From assembly GCA_002364735.1 (NCBI GenBank), contig DEZB01000055.1:1-62458 (forward strand): DNA of 62,458 nt. Reading direction: 5' to 3'. The translations under genes and the position numbers were made by a program. The stretch comes from Bacteroidales bacterium UBA3143 (GTDB lineage: Bacteria; Bacteroidota; Bacteroidia; Bacteroidales; Dysgonomonadaceae). The first letter of the stretch is position 1; every line of letters begins with the position of its first letter. This document shows positions 51,574-60,901 of this stretch, piece by piece. A model generated the notes under the pieces. That model did no database searches. It had not been told where the DNA came from and saw only the letters and a program-made list of their open reading frames with translations.

Positions 51574-53862
51574 TCACAACCTATCCACCTCCCCACTCGC
51601 CTGTTGCCCTTTGTATTTATCCGTAGTAGAATTGAATCGATAGCTAACAGTTAATGAAAGATGTCTAGAGTCTATATTTTTGTCATACAACATATTAACC
51701 TTTCCATAATCCATTTCCCATTTGTTTGTATTGGTCTTAAAGATATCGTTTGCAGTGAGGTTGATTGAAAGTTTATCTTTCATAAGTCGTTTCGTAACCA
51801 TTAAATCTATACCCCAAGAAGGCTGCATATATGCTACACCACTATGTCCTGATGTGCGACCCGAAGCATTAACTCGCAAAGTCCATTTTTGTGGCAACGA
51901 GAAGGTGTTGAGCCATTTTGCACTCCCAATGGGTTTGCTATAATCACTATCCACTTCATCGAGCTTTAGCCACTGCCACATTGCACCAGCTTCAAATTGT
52001 GGACGCCACACACCAAAGTTGGGAGAATAGGATAGTCCGAAATTGGTATTGCGACTGCGTTTAACATTTTCATCTCTTAGCAAAATAATGCCTTTGTCTT
52101 TAAACTGTTGGGGAATGGATTGCATAGCATCTTCAATAATGGAATAACCGGCCATACCTTGCAAGTTTTGCCAAGAGAACATCACTGAAAATTGATTTTC
52201 AATTTGAGGTTGCAACAATGGATTCCCGCTTTCGTAAACAAAAGGCGAACTGTATTGTATGTTGCTTCGCAACTGATTGTAGGAAGGATAACGCACACTT
52301 CGTTCGTATCCAACAACTGTTTGAATGTCATCATTGGCATACGACAAGGAGATATTGGGGAAGAGTTGATTGTATCGTTTCGATTGTTCGTCATTCTTTA
52401 GCTCACTTTCATAATAATCGAGCACAATATTCTCATAGCGTAATCCTGCATTCAATCCCATTTGGCCAAATTGTGTTTGGTAGGTTGCAAATAACGCACT
52501 TCTGTTTTGAAGGGCTTTATCGTTTGTGTTGTCAATTCCCAAGTCTTCATTGTTGATGTTGTAGGATTGCAATACACGTGTATAAGAATATTCTGCACCC
52601 ATATCCAACACAGCCTTTCCCAAGTTGTATGATACTATTCCTTTCATGGCATAAAGTGTGAAGTCTCTTTCGCCCCTTGTCTTCAAAATTTCTTTAGGGG
52701 TCTCTTCGATGTATGAATCCATATTATCCTTTTCATTGCCACTTACGATATCGGTGTTGAAGTTGACAGATACCTTCTCACTCAACTCTCCGTTATAGTA
52801 ACCATTGAGGCTATGGATGTTTCTGGGGTTGTCTGATGTAGAGTATTGTCGCATTTCATCTGAAACACCTGGCGCAGTGTAGATAATATCATTTGTGTAA
52901 TCGCCCTTCCATTTTGTATAGTTGTTGTTATAACGAATTCCAGCTGAATGATTGGCATTGGGATTGAAGTTCAAGCCAACTACAGAATTAAGACTTTTAT
53001 ATCCGTTTTGTTCATTAGCTTTATACACCTGTTGATGCTCATTATCTTCGTGAAACATGCGCTGGGTGGCATCAAAATCAGTTTTAAAGTATTGATGATT
53101 GTAAAAAGCAGAACCAAAAATGTCCCATGCACCTGTGCGATAATTAAGATTTGCATACTCCCCTCCCGAAAAAATACTTGCTTGTTGACCGCGGGCATAA
53201 AGCATTCCACTCATCCCTTCGCCAACGGGTTTCTCTGTCGTAATTTTGATAACTGCTTTCACTGTGGCATCGTAAGCTGCACCAGGAGATGTAATTACTC
53301 GCACATCTTTGATGTCAGATGGAGAGAGTTGCTCCAACTCGTTGTTGTCCTGCACCAATCGGTTGTTGATATAGATAATGGGCGTTCCTTTTCCGAATAC
53401 AGTAAAGTTGCCATCCTTTCCGCTCAAGAAAGGCATTTGAGCAATCACCTCGTTGGCATTGGTTAGGGTTTCGAGCACAGTGTTTTTCACGGCAGCTACA
53501 ATACCTCCATTGTCTAATTTGAAAATCTTTCTACTGCCCGAAACAACCACTTCGCCCAATTGAGAAGCTTCTGCTCTCATCACAATAGTTTGCTCCCTCA
53601 TTGCAGGAACAATCTGCGTTTCGTAACCAATAAAAGAGACCTTCAAAAATGCATTGTCTGTGCCGTTTCCATTCAAAGAGAAGCCTCCTTTTTCATCACT
53701 CACCGTGCCTGTTATCATTATCGAATCGGGCAATGAGTAGAGAGCTACATTGGCAAACTCTATTGGTTGTTGGTCTTGATCAATTAGGGTTCCTTTCAAT
53801 TGTGCTTGAATGGAAAATGAGATGGAGAGAATGAATGCAAAAGAGAGTGTAAAGTGCTTCAT
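51574..53862 (-). CDS. outer-membrane TonB-dependent receptor-like beta-barrel (OMP_b-brl_3), paralogue 2
   Basis: A 762-residue protein from the ATG at 53862 (KHFTLSFAFILSISFSIQAQ signal); 37 more codons upstream are open but overlap the next gene and lack homology. It has the same domain order as paralogue 1: LKGTLIDQDQQPIEFANVAL domain, plug-like region with VSGSRKIFKLDNG, barrel ending LTVSYRFN. It is about 100 bases downstream of a small beta-barrel gene on the same strand. Ligand unknown. Confidence 0.9.
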   Translation of the reverse strand: MKHFTLSFAFILSISFSIQAQLKGTLIDQDQQPIEFANVALYSLPDSIMITGTVSDEKGGFSLNGNGTDNAFLKVSFIGYETQIVPAMREQTIVMRAEASQLGEVVVSGSRKIFKLDNGGIVAAVKNTVLETLTNANEVIAQMPFLSGKDGNFTVFGKGTPIIYINNRLVQDNNELEQLSPSDIKDVRVITSPGAAYDATVKAVIKITTEKPVGEGMSGMLYARGQQASIFSGGEYANLNYRTGAWDIFGSAFYNHQYFKTDFDATQRMFHEDNEHQQVYKANEQNGYKSLNSVVGLNFNPNANHSAGIRYNNNYTKWKGDYTNDIIYTAPGVSDEMRQYSTSDNPRNIHSLNGYYNGELSEKVSVNFNTDIVSGNEKDNMDSYIEETPKEILKTRGERDFTLYAMKGIVSYNLGKAVLDMGAEYSYTRVLQSYNINNEDLGIDNTNDKALQNRSALFATYQTQFGQMGLNAGLRYENIVLDYYESELKNDEQSKRYNQLFPNISLSYANDDIQTVVGYERSVRYPSYNQLRSNIQYSSPFVYESGNPLLQPQIENQFSVMFSWQNLQGMAGYSIIEDAMQSIPQQFKDKGIILLRDENVKRSRNTNFGLSYSPNFGVWRPQFEAGAMWQWLKLDEVDSDYSKPIGSAKWLNTFSLPQKWTLRVNASGRTSGHSGVAYMQPSWGIDLMVTKRLMKDKLSINLTANDIFKTNTNKWEMDYGKVNMLYDKNIDSRHLSLTVSYRFNSTTDKYKGQQASGEVDRL

Positions 53863-53962
53863 AAAGTTGTGGATTGTGTATTTTATTTCTTGTTTGACAA
53901 CATGAAGAGGAGAAAGGTTACAGAAAAGACGGCGAAGTATGCGAATATGCGAAAAGCTATTC

Positions 53963-54559
53963 CTAAAACACAAACCCTACATCCAATGATAAACTCAAAT
54001 TATTGTAGTTGCTTTGGAAATCAGGTTCATTACCAATGTTATCTTTTGCTGTCATTTTCTGAAACTTGGGTCCTAAAGCAAAAGACCATGCCCTGCCATT
54101 GCGCAAATGATAAAGGAAGCCTGCCGAGAACGAACCAAACAATCCTCCGCTGTACGACTTGTCAACTTCACCTCTTGTCATCTTCCCGTTTTCATCAATC
54201 ATCACATACGTGTGTTTGTCTTTTTCAGTAATGATTCCATATCCAGCCCTGCCCGATATAAAAGGGGTGATTCTTTTGTTAGTCAGAAAGTCCCATCGTC
54301 CATAGGCAAAGATAGGCATGCCAACCCTTTCAATATTATTATCACCCAACATCAAGAGTCCTGTACCAACCCCAATAGACAAATTATCTGTTGGCTTATA
54401 GTAGGGAGTTATTGTCAATAATCCAATATTATAAGCCGAGGAATTTAGTTTTACCCCGCCTACAGAAAGGTCTATTAAAAAACCAGTGGTATTAGATTGT
54501 GCATGTATTATTCCTGTGGACAGGAATAGAAGGAGAGAAAATATGATTGCTTTTTTCAT
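53963..54559 (-). CDS. small outer-membrane beta-barrel protein
   Basis: A 198-residue protein with a signal peptide (KKAIIFSLLLFLSTGIIHAQ), then alternating strands with aromatic residues (ISGRAGYGIITEKDKH; SFALGPKFQKM) and a terminal Phe (LDVGFVF), features of 8-stranded OmpA/W-like barrels. It resembles the two barrels at 58445 and 59244 in its central PIFAYGRWDF / GRAGYGII pattern. Ligand unknown. Confidence 0.85.
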   Translation of the reverse strand: MKKAIIFSLLLFLSTGIIHAQSNTTGFLIDLSVGGVKLNSSAYNIGLLTITPYYKPTDNLSIGVGTGLLMLGDNNIERVGMPIFAYGRWDFLTNKRITPFISGRAGYGIITEKDKHTYVMIDENGKMTRGEVDKSYSGGLFGSFSAGFLYHLRNGRAWSFALGPKFQKMTAKDNIGNEPDFQSNYNNLSLSLDVGFVF

Positions 54560-54610
54560 TGTTGTTTTATTTAAAAGTGAACACTAAGTAACTGTTTAAT
54601 TGAAGAGTCT

Positions 54611-54760
54611 ACTTCTAAAAGTGAATCTCACTTATTTCCGCTCCTAAATCCCCTAAAGGGGACTTTGGCAGAGACTTGATTATTAAGCTTTTCCCTTCAG
54701 AGACAAAGGGCAGAAAAAGACTAATAATCAGCAATTGAGGGTTTTCGGAGCGGACTCATA
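54611..54760. repeat. 150-bp dispersed palindromic element, copy 2 (inverted relative to 10473-10613)
   Basis: Read on the minus strand it follows 10473-10613 closely: CAATTGCTGATTATTAGTC, TTTTTCTGCCCTTTGTC, AAAGTCCCCTTTAGGGGAT and GGAAATAAGTGAGATT are all present in order. It lies in the gap between the small barrel and the DUF4249 gene. Confidence 0.8.
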
Positions 54761-54790
54761 GATTGAATTATTTTACACTATATACATCCA

Positions 54791-55822
54791 TCACCTCCCC
54801 CCATAATAAGGAAAATACTTCGTTTCAAATCGCGACACAAACCGATAACTATTGAAAGCTCCAAGAATACCAATACCATTTTCAATATTGGAATGCACCT
54901 GAACAGGTTCTGTAAATGGGACATCCTTAGAGTTGGCTGCTTCATTGCCCGAAATCACATACTGATACATATCCTTTGAGAACGCTCCAATTTCTATGAT
55001 GTACTCCACTGTCGCTTCTTTATCATCATTCCCGTCGTCTGTTATCTCTCCGTTCACATATTTAATGGATTCTAATAGATCGGAGAATGAGAAATTGAAT
55101 AAAATCTCTTTACCGTTTATATAAAAATCTGAAAACAGATTATCCGTTCTGTTCGTATTGCCACCCTCTCCAAAAATCTCATCAAAGATATTCCCGCCAT
55201 CTGTTATATTGTTCTTCAACACTTCACTGAGGTTCAGTTCTATAATTCTATTCATCACCAACTCATCTTTGCGGTAAAAGTTTTGTGTGGCTTTTATATA
55301 ATAGTAGTTTTCTTCATTGATATTATCCTTTAATTTCAATTGCACTTGCATGTTTCGTTCCCTACTGATATACGTTGTGTTTGTTTGAGCAGGACTGACG
55401 TATTCCTTTTCTATAATGGTAACGGTAGAATCGCTCACTATGTTTGATGCGTGCGGAATTACTGTTTGCGATTTGACAAGGTCGTAGCCGTCGGCTTTCA
55501 CTTCAATCTTTATTTCGTCACCCGCTTTTGGGAAATAAGTCCCTTTGTATATTCCTTCTGCATCATAAGTGAGTTGTTCTTTCAAACTGCCGTTTACAAA
55601 CACAGAAACCGTTGCATCCGTTATATGTTTAAATGGTGCTATCTCCCCAAGATAGAAACGGCTTTGCGAAAGGTGTATGGAAACAACTGAATCGGGAGTA
55701 AGAACACTGTTCAACACCAAAAGCGGATCGGTAACAGTTCCTTTAAATTCGATGGTCTTTTCGCAGGATATAAAACAACTAATGAGAATGAATAATAGCA
55801 GTATGGATATATGTCGTTTCAT
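54791..55822 (-). CDS. DUF4249 lipoprotein, partner of the TonB-dependent receptor
   Basis: A 343-residue exported protein with a lipobox (CFISCEKTIE, Cys near 19) and the DUF4249 pattern PLLVLNSVLTPDSVVSIHLSQSR, FVNGSLKEQLTYDAEGIYKG and YDLVKSQTVIPH. DUF4249 lipoproteins are regularly encoded next to a TonB-dependent receptor in Bacteroidota, as here, where the receptor precedes it by four bases. It probably sits on the receptor's face as an accessory subunit. Ligand unknown. Confidence 0.88.
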   Translation of the reverse strand: MKRHISILLLFILISCFISCEKTIEFKGTVTDPLLVLNSVLTPDSVVSIHLSQSRFYLGEIAPFKHITDATVSVFVNGSLKEQLTYDAEGIYKGTYFPKAGDEIKIEVKADGYDLVKSQTVIPHASNIVSDSTVTIIEKEYVSPAQTNTTYISRERNMQVQLKLKDNINEENYYYIKATQNFYRKDELVMNRIIELNLSEVLKNNITDGGNIFDEIFGEGGNTNRTDNLFSDFYINGKEILFNFSFSDLLESIKYVNGEITDDGNDDKEATVEYIIEIGAFSKDMYQYVISGNEAANSKDVPFTEPVQVHSNIENGIGILGAFNSYRFVSRFETKYFPYYGGR

Positions 55823-55826
55823 CGCA

Positions 55827-58274
55827 TTAAAATTTAATGATGTAGCTTACTGATGGGATAATCGGAAAGAGCGTAGATTGTATCAACTCGTTCTTTCTTT
55901 CGCGTTCGTCTGTTGCAGGATTATAGATGATATCCTCCGAGACATATATGTAAAAAGGATTTAGCTGACTGTACGCATTGAAGATGCTGACATTCCAAGT
56001 GCGCAAGTTGCCTCGTTTGGTCTTTTTGTGGAAGTTTATCCCCAAGTCCAATCGATGATAACTACTATATCTGAAATTATTTCGTGCCTCCACATAAGAA
56101 TGGCTGCCAGGAAAGAAATATTCATGCCTGTAGCTCGGAGAGTTGACTGCCGCATATTCATGAAAAGCAAGAGTTGCCGTATTACCTGTACTAAAGACCC
56201 ACGAAGCAGACACATCTATCTTTTCAGAGAACTTGTGGGTAGCGGTAATATTGAAGTCGTGTCTTCTATCATACTTTGCAGGAAACCATTTTCCATTGTT
56301 GATCACATTGCCTGGACGGTCAAATATCCTATCCGATTTAGACCATGTGTAACCCACCCATCCAGTTGTTTTGCCAAACGAGCGTTGTGCCAACAGTTCG
56401 ATACCATAAGCAATGCCCCGCCCCAGACTCACCTTGTCCTCCCAGTTGGTGGAAGCACCCATAAAGGATGCACCGTCTTTATATTCCAACAGGTTGTCCA
56501 TCGTTTTGTAATACCCTTCCACAGAGAAGTTGGCTATATCTTTCAGGGAATAGAATGCACCAACAGCATACTGATGCGATTTCATTGGTTTAATCTTGGA
56601 TGTGGCAGGCACCCACAAATCAGTAGGCATGCTGATGTTGTTATTGGAAAGCATATGAATGTTTTGACTCATGGCGGCATATCCAGCTTTCAGTGACAAG
56701 TTGTCATTGAGCAACACCCGCAGTCCAACTCGTGGTTGTAATGAAAAATAGTTGCTGTTTTGCACATTGAATGAAGAGAAGTGCATTCCCAAATTGAGTT
56801 TCAGCATTCTTCCCAAGGAGATATTGTCTTCGAGATAAGCAGTTATTTCGTGAGCATACACTTTGGGACTTCCACTTACTGTATCAATATTCTGGTCTGT
56901 CTGTTCCGAATCTATTACTTTGAGGGAGGTAACATCGGGCGTAAATGTATGATACGTGAAAGCTGTACCGAATTTGATGTCGTGATTTACGTTGCGCGAA
57001 AAATCAAAATCAGTCTTCACTGTCCAGTCCTGTATTCCTGAATTGTAAGTCAGCCGTGACTCTTCACTTGTATGGACTTCTTCCTTATCATAATAATACC
57101 AAGTATTACTTTCGTAACTGTTGGTCATAGCCGACCTGTAGCGTGTGAAGGAAGCGGTGGTGTTCATAAACAGTTTGTTGTTCAGAATACGATTCCAACG
57201 CAGAGCAGCAATAGCATTGCCCCATCCCCAATTGAGTTTTGTATAATCTTTTGATTCGTAATTGCCTCCATACACATTTTTGTCTTGATTCTTCATATAA
57301 ATGGCATCGTCGCCCAAATAGGTGCTCAGGTATAGTTTGTCTTTATCAGATAGCTTGTGGGTGAACTTGGCGTTCATATCGTAAAAGTAATAACCTGCAC
57401 TGCTAATGCCTCCGTTGTCACTGCCTTGCGATAATTTAATAATTGGTTGAGCCAATACATCGAGGTAAGTGCGTCGCAACGATACATTGAATGTAGTTTT
57501 CTCGTTTATGATGGGACCTTCCACCTGAACTTTCGACGAAATCAACCCAATGCTTGCTGTGCCACTTATTTTTTTATTGTCTCCGTCTTTCATCTGCACA
57601 TCAACTACAGACGAAAGTCGTCCACCAAACCGTGCAGGGAAACTTCCTTTATAGAGTGTCACATTTTTTAGTGCATCGCTGTTGAAAACAGAGAAGAAAC
57701 CCAACATGTGGTTCACATTGTATAAGGGAACTCCATCCAGCAAAAGCAAATTTTCATCGGGTCCCCCACCCCGCACATACAATCCTGCCGAACCTTCTGT
57801 GCCAGATTGTACGCCTGGCAACAACTGCAAAGCTTTAATCAAGTCGTTCTCTCCAAACAGGGTCGGAATATTTTTAATCTGATTGATGGGTATCTCCACA
57901 GCACTCATCTGCGAACCTTTCACCCACCCTTCCTTCCGATTGCCAATCACGGTCACTTCCTCCAACAAATTGTCTTGATCTAAGTGAATGTTTAGCACCG
58001 TGTCACCCTGCAAGATAAAATCTTGTCTAAACGTTTTGTACCCAATATAGGAATACTCAAGCGTAACATTGCCAGCAGGCAAGGTCAGCGAATAGTAACC
58101 AAAGTTATTGGTGGTTGCTCCTTTCTTAAAACTTGCATCGAAAACAGTGGCAGAAATAAGGGTTTCACCGTTGGCACTATCGGTGATGTATCCGCTAACG
58201 GTGTGGCGTTGAGCAAAAATGGGTAGAATCGCCATGCACAAGAACAGTAGCCAGAATGTTGTGAGTTTCTTCAT
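55827..58274 (-). CDS. TonB-dependent receptor (paired with DUF4249 protein)
   Basis: An 815-residue outer-membrane receptor. Signal peptide ends PIFAQ; residues about 22-105 are a carboxypeptidase-like domain (TVSGYITDSANGETLISATVF), followed by a TonB-dependent plug (IPTLFGENDLIKALQLLPGVQSGTEGSAGLYVRGGGPDENLLLLDGVPLYN) and a barrel ending PSVSYIIKF. It imports a substrate using TonB-ExbBD energy. Cotranscribed with the DUF4249 gene. No sigma/anti-sigma or SusD-like gene is nearby, so it is not a classic glycan locus. Confidence 0.94.
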   Translation of the reverse strand: MKKLTTFWLLFLCMAILPIFAQRHTVSGYITDSANGETLISATVFDASFKKGATTNNFGYYSLTLPAGNVTLEYSYIGYKTFRQDFILQGDTVLNIHLDQDNLLEEVTVIGNRKEGWVKGSQMSAVEIPINQIKNIPTLFGENDLIKALQLLPGVQSGTEGSAGLYVRGGGPDENLLLLDGVPLYNVNHMLGFFSVFNSDALKNVTLYKGSFPARFGGRLSSVVDVQMKDGDNKKISGTASIGLISSKVQVEGPIINEKTTFNVSLRRTYLDVLAQPIIKLSQGSDNGGISSAGYYFYDMNAKFTHKLSDKDKLYLSTYLGDDAIYMKNQDKNVYGGNYESKDYTKLNWGWGNAIAALRWNRILNNKLFMNTTASFTRYRSAMTNSYESNTWYYYDKEEVHTSEESRLTYNSGIQDWTVKTDFDFSRNVNHDIKFGTAFTYHTFTPDVTSLKVIDSEQTDQNIDTVSGSPKVYAHEITAYLEDNISLGRMLKLNLGMHFSSFNVQNSNYFSLQPRVGLRVLLNDNLSLKAGYAAMSQNIHMLSNNNISMPTDLWVPATSKIKPMKSHQYAVGAFYSLKDIANFSVEGYYKTMDNLLEYKDGASFMGASTNWEDKVSLGRGIAYGIELLAQRSFGKTTGWVGYTWSKSDRIFDRPGNVINNGKWFPAKYDRRHDFNITATHKFSEKIDVSASWVFSTGNTATLAFHEYAAVNSPSYRHEYFFPGSHSYVEARNNFRYSSYHRLDLGINFHKKTKRGNLRTWNVSIFNAYSQLNPFYIYVSEDIIYNPATDERERKNELIQSTLFPIIPSVSYIIKF

Positions 58275-58350
58275 GAAGATAAATGATAGAATAATACGCT
58301 ATACTGATTTTTCTTTCTTCGCTACCGCACGATTGCATCGTGTGGTTCTC

Positions 58351-58438
58351 CGCTCGCTCGCATTTGCATTGCGTGTGTCGCTTTAGCGAATAACTCTTTT
58401 GCTTTGCAACACACCGATTACAAATCGGCGCGAGCGGT
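58351..58438. repeat. GTGTGTCGC-type dispersed intergenic repeat, copy 7 (most complete)
   Basis: CGCTCGCTCGCATTTGCATT, GCGTGTGTCGCTTTAGCGAA, CTCTTTTGCTTTGCAACACA and CCGATTACAAATCGGCGCGA then GCGG. The best copy for a consensus; it fills most of the gap between two minus-strand genes. Confidence 0.7.
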
Positions 58439-58444
58439 GCAACA

Positions 58445-59083
58445 TTAAAATGCCCAACCCACTTTCACAGCAAGGGTTGAATTGGTTTTATCGCTTTTGT
58501 AATTTCTTTCATTTGTTTTAACAGTGGTTGAGTAGTCTTGATGGTCATAAGATACCGACAATGAAATAGCGTGTTTTTCATTGATAGGATACATATATCC
58601 CAAAGAAGGTGATAAATATAAACCGCCCGAATAGTCATACATTACGTCATCAGTCGCACCTTGCCCTGTTATCGGGTTCATAGATTTAGAAATGATACCG
58701 TAACCTGCTTTTAGCGAAACAAATAATCCAGGATTACCCACTCTTCCAAATCTCCACATTCCATGCGCATATATAGGAATGGATATGAAGTTGCTATTGA
58801 TTTCTAAAGGACCATCGTTACTACCATAAACATTGGTAATCAATTTGCTGTAACGGTAATCATACAAAGCCACACCTACGCCCGCAAAGAGTTTATTTGT
58901 AACATGATAACCAGAAGACAGAGCAATATTAAATGCTTCATGATTATATTCGGGATAGCCGTCGGATAAAGTAAAGGCATACCCCGTTTCGGCTTGCAAT
59001 CCAAATGTTCCCGATTTGCTTTGAGCCTGTGTGGCAAAAGTAAAACAACATAACAATGTTAGGATTGTGAATAATTTTTTCAT
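58445..59083 (-). CDS. small outer-membrane beta-barrel protein, paralogue of the next gene
   Basis: A 212-residue protein with a signal peptide ending TFATQAQ and a barrel with FISIPIYAHGMWRF, LFVSLKAGYGIISKSMNP and a terminal Phe (LAVKVGWAF). It shares these blocks with the 227-residue protein at 59244-59927, so they are tandem paralogues; the central loop differs. Ligand unknown. Confidence 0.85.
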   Translation of the reverse strand: MKKLFTILTLLCCFTFATQAQSKSGTFGLQAETGYAFTLSDGYPEYNHEAFNIALSSGYHVTNKLFAGVGVALYDYRYSKLITNVYGSNDGPLEINSNFISIPIYAHGMWRFGRVGNPGLFVSLKAGYGIISKSMNPITGQGATDDVMYDYSGGLYLSPSLGYMYPINEKHAISLSVSYDHQDYSTTVKTNERNYKSDKTNSTLAVKVGWAF

Positions 59084-59243
59084 AATAAGATTGTTTTTAT
59101 TGAGTTTATAATTTATTCAGGCCTCAAACATAGTTATTATTGTTAAATTTACCCCCCCCGATTAGCCAATTTTAGTTAACTGCATGAAGTTTATCAAAAA
59201 ACTCTTGAGAGGAAAGGATTGATAGAACCTGAGACAATCAGGA

Positions 59244-59927
59244 TTAAAACGCCCAACCTATCTTTACGCCAAGAGTATAAATGCTATCATCATTTTTTCC
59301 TATCATGATATTTGTTGCTTTATCCTCACGTTCTTCCTTATATTGTTGAATATCATAAGAAACTAATAAAGAGATGCTGTGTATATTATTTATAGGGTAC
59401 ATAAATCCAATGGAAGGAGAAGCATACAAACCACCAGAAAAGGTGCTTTCAATACTTTCGAGTTCAGCAACACCCTTCACTGGGTACATGCTTTTTGATA
59501 TAATGCCATATCCAGCTTTAAGTGAAACAAAGAAAGAAGGTTCCTGACTACCCTTAAATTTCCACATTCCATGTGCATATATAGGAATGGAAAGAAAGCT
59601 ACTTTTTAAGTCCATTAATTCTGAAGTTATGCTGCCGCTGTAATTATATAAGCCCACTCCAGCACCTGCGAAAAGCTTGTCAGTAACATGATATCCTGGC
59701 GAAACAGCAATGTTCCATCCTTCATGACTTAGATCCCAATAGCTACCCCCACCATAGCCACCCTCACCATACTCCGAACCGCTTGGCGAATATCCAAATG
59801 ATTCTCCTCCAAATTTAAAGCCATAGCCCGTTTCAACTTGCAGCCCATACGTGCCGGTTTTCCTTTGAGCGTGCATAATAATAGAAAAACAGCAGAATAG
59901 AGTTAGAATTGTAACTAGTTTTTTCAT
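59244..59927 (-). CDS. small outer-membrane beta-barrel protein, paralogue of the previous gene
   Basis: A 227-residue protein with a signal peptide ending IIMHAQ and the same barrel blocks (FLSIPIYAHGMWKF, FFVSLKAGYGIISKSMYP, LGVKIGWAF). It differs by a Gly/Ser/Tyr-rich external loop near residue 45 (SGSEYGEGGYGGGSYW). Ligand unknown. Confidence 0.85.
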   Translation of the reverse strand: MKKLVTILTLFCCFSIIMHAQRKTGTYGLQVETGYGFKFGGESFGYSPSGSEYGEGGYGGGSYWDLSHEGWNIAVSPGYHVTDKLFAGAGVGLYNYSGSITSELMDLKSSFLSIPIYAHGMWKFKGSQEPSFFVSLKAGYGIISKSMYPVKGVAELESIESTFSGGLYASPSIGFMYPINNIHSISLLVSYDIQQYKEEREDKATNIMIGKNDDSIYTLGVKIGWAF

Positions 59928-60124
59928 AATAAGATCATTTTAAAATAGTTTGTAATTCATTTAGGCAACAAACATAGGCATTATAGTTAATTCACCTCTC
60001 CCCGATTAGCTAATTTAAGTTAATGCGTAGCTACCTTAATAAAAAGAATCAGCCAACATTCCAACATTGAAATTTTATTCTTTCCTTTTAATAACACCTT
60101 CATAAATTTTTTGCAAGAAAATAT

Positions 60125-60132
60125 TATCTTTG
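60125..60132 (+). promoter_or_regulatory. -7 element for the DUF5020/NCS2 genes
   Basis: TATCTTTG, an exact TAnnTTTG match, 34 bases before the ATG at 60166. No TTTG -33 box is at normal spacing. No purine riboswitch was recognised in the short leader. Confidence 0.5.
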
Positions 60133-60165
60133 CGCCTTATTTTTTCACTTTAATATTTAACTACA

Positions 60166-60879
60166 ATGTATCGTAAAACTATTTTCTACTTTGTCCTATT
60201 GTGTACCTTTTCTTTACAAGCCCAAAATTTGCAACTTCACTTTGATCCAAGAAGTTCCATACATGGTGATGATACTTTCGATAAAAACTACTTTACAGCT
60301 ACTTTTGAGATGTTTAAACCCGATAAGTGGGGTTCTACATTTATGTTCGTAGATGCTGATTTTAATTTATCGGCTGGAAATGTAGGATTAATGTATACTG
60401 AAATAGCCCGCAATTTTAAGATTAATGATTTTCCGCTATTGCCCCATATTGAATACAATGGTGGTTTGGGACTTTTTGAAATTGGTGATAATCTGGGTGG
60501 CTATTCTATTGAAAATGCTTATTTAGCGGGATTATCCTATCCATTTCAACTGGGAAATGCATTTATGGAAACTTACATAGCCTACAAATATAATGCTTTT
60601 AAAGAAGGAAGTCATGATGTGCAATGGACATTAACGTGGGTGGCAAATTTTGCGAATAACAAAATCACTTTAAGTGGTTTCGCCGATTTTTGGACGGAGA
60701 ACAAAAACAAGTTGAACGCAGGTTCAGACAAGAAAGTTGTCTTTCTTGCTGAACCTCAAATTTGGTATAACGCTACATCTAATCTATCTCTTGGAAGTGA
60801 GGTGGAAGTTAGTAGCAACTTTGCTGGTAGTAACAAGGCGTATATATGTCCAACTCTTGCAATGAAATGGAATTTTTAA
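60166..60879 (+). CDS. DUF5020 outer-membrane protein (Tsx-like channel)
   Basis: A 237-residue protein with a signal peptide ending FSLQAQ and a barrel: strands such as GSTFMFVDADFNLSAG, PHIEYNGGLGLF and ETYIAYKYNAFKEG, ending MKWNF. The DUF5020 family is related in pattern to the nucleoside-specific channel Tsx. It lies 22 bases before an NCS2 purine permease, which supports a role in nucleobase or nucleoside entry. That role is inferred from position. Confidence 0.82.
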   Translation: MYRKTIFYFVLLCTFSLQAQNLQLHFDPRSSIHGDDTFDKNYFTATFEMFKPDKWGSTFMFVDADFNLSAGNVGLMYTEIARNFKINDFPLLPHIEYNGGLGLFEIGDNLGGYSIENAYLAGLSYPFQLGNAFMETYIAYKYNAFKEGSHDVQWTLTWVANFANNKITLSGFADFWTENKNKLNAGSDKKVVFLAEPQIWYNATSNLSLGSEVEVSSNFAGSNKAYICPTLAMKWNF

Positions 60880-60901
60880 TTAAATAAAATCAATTAGAAA
60901 G

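Noticed and set aside
59928..60165. purine riboswitch before the DUF5020/NCS2 genes
   Set aside because: The leader from the predicted promoter is under 40 bases and no purine aptamer pattern is visible.
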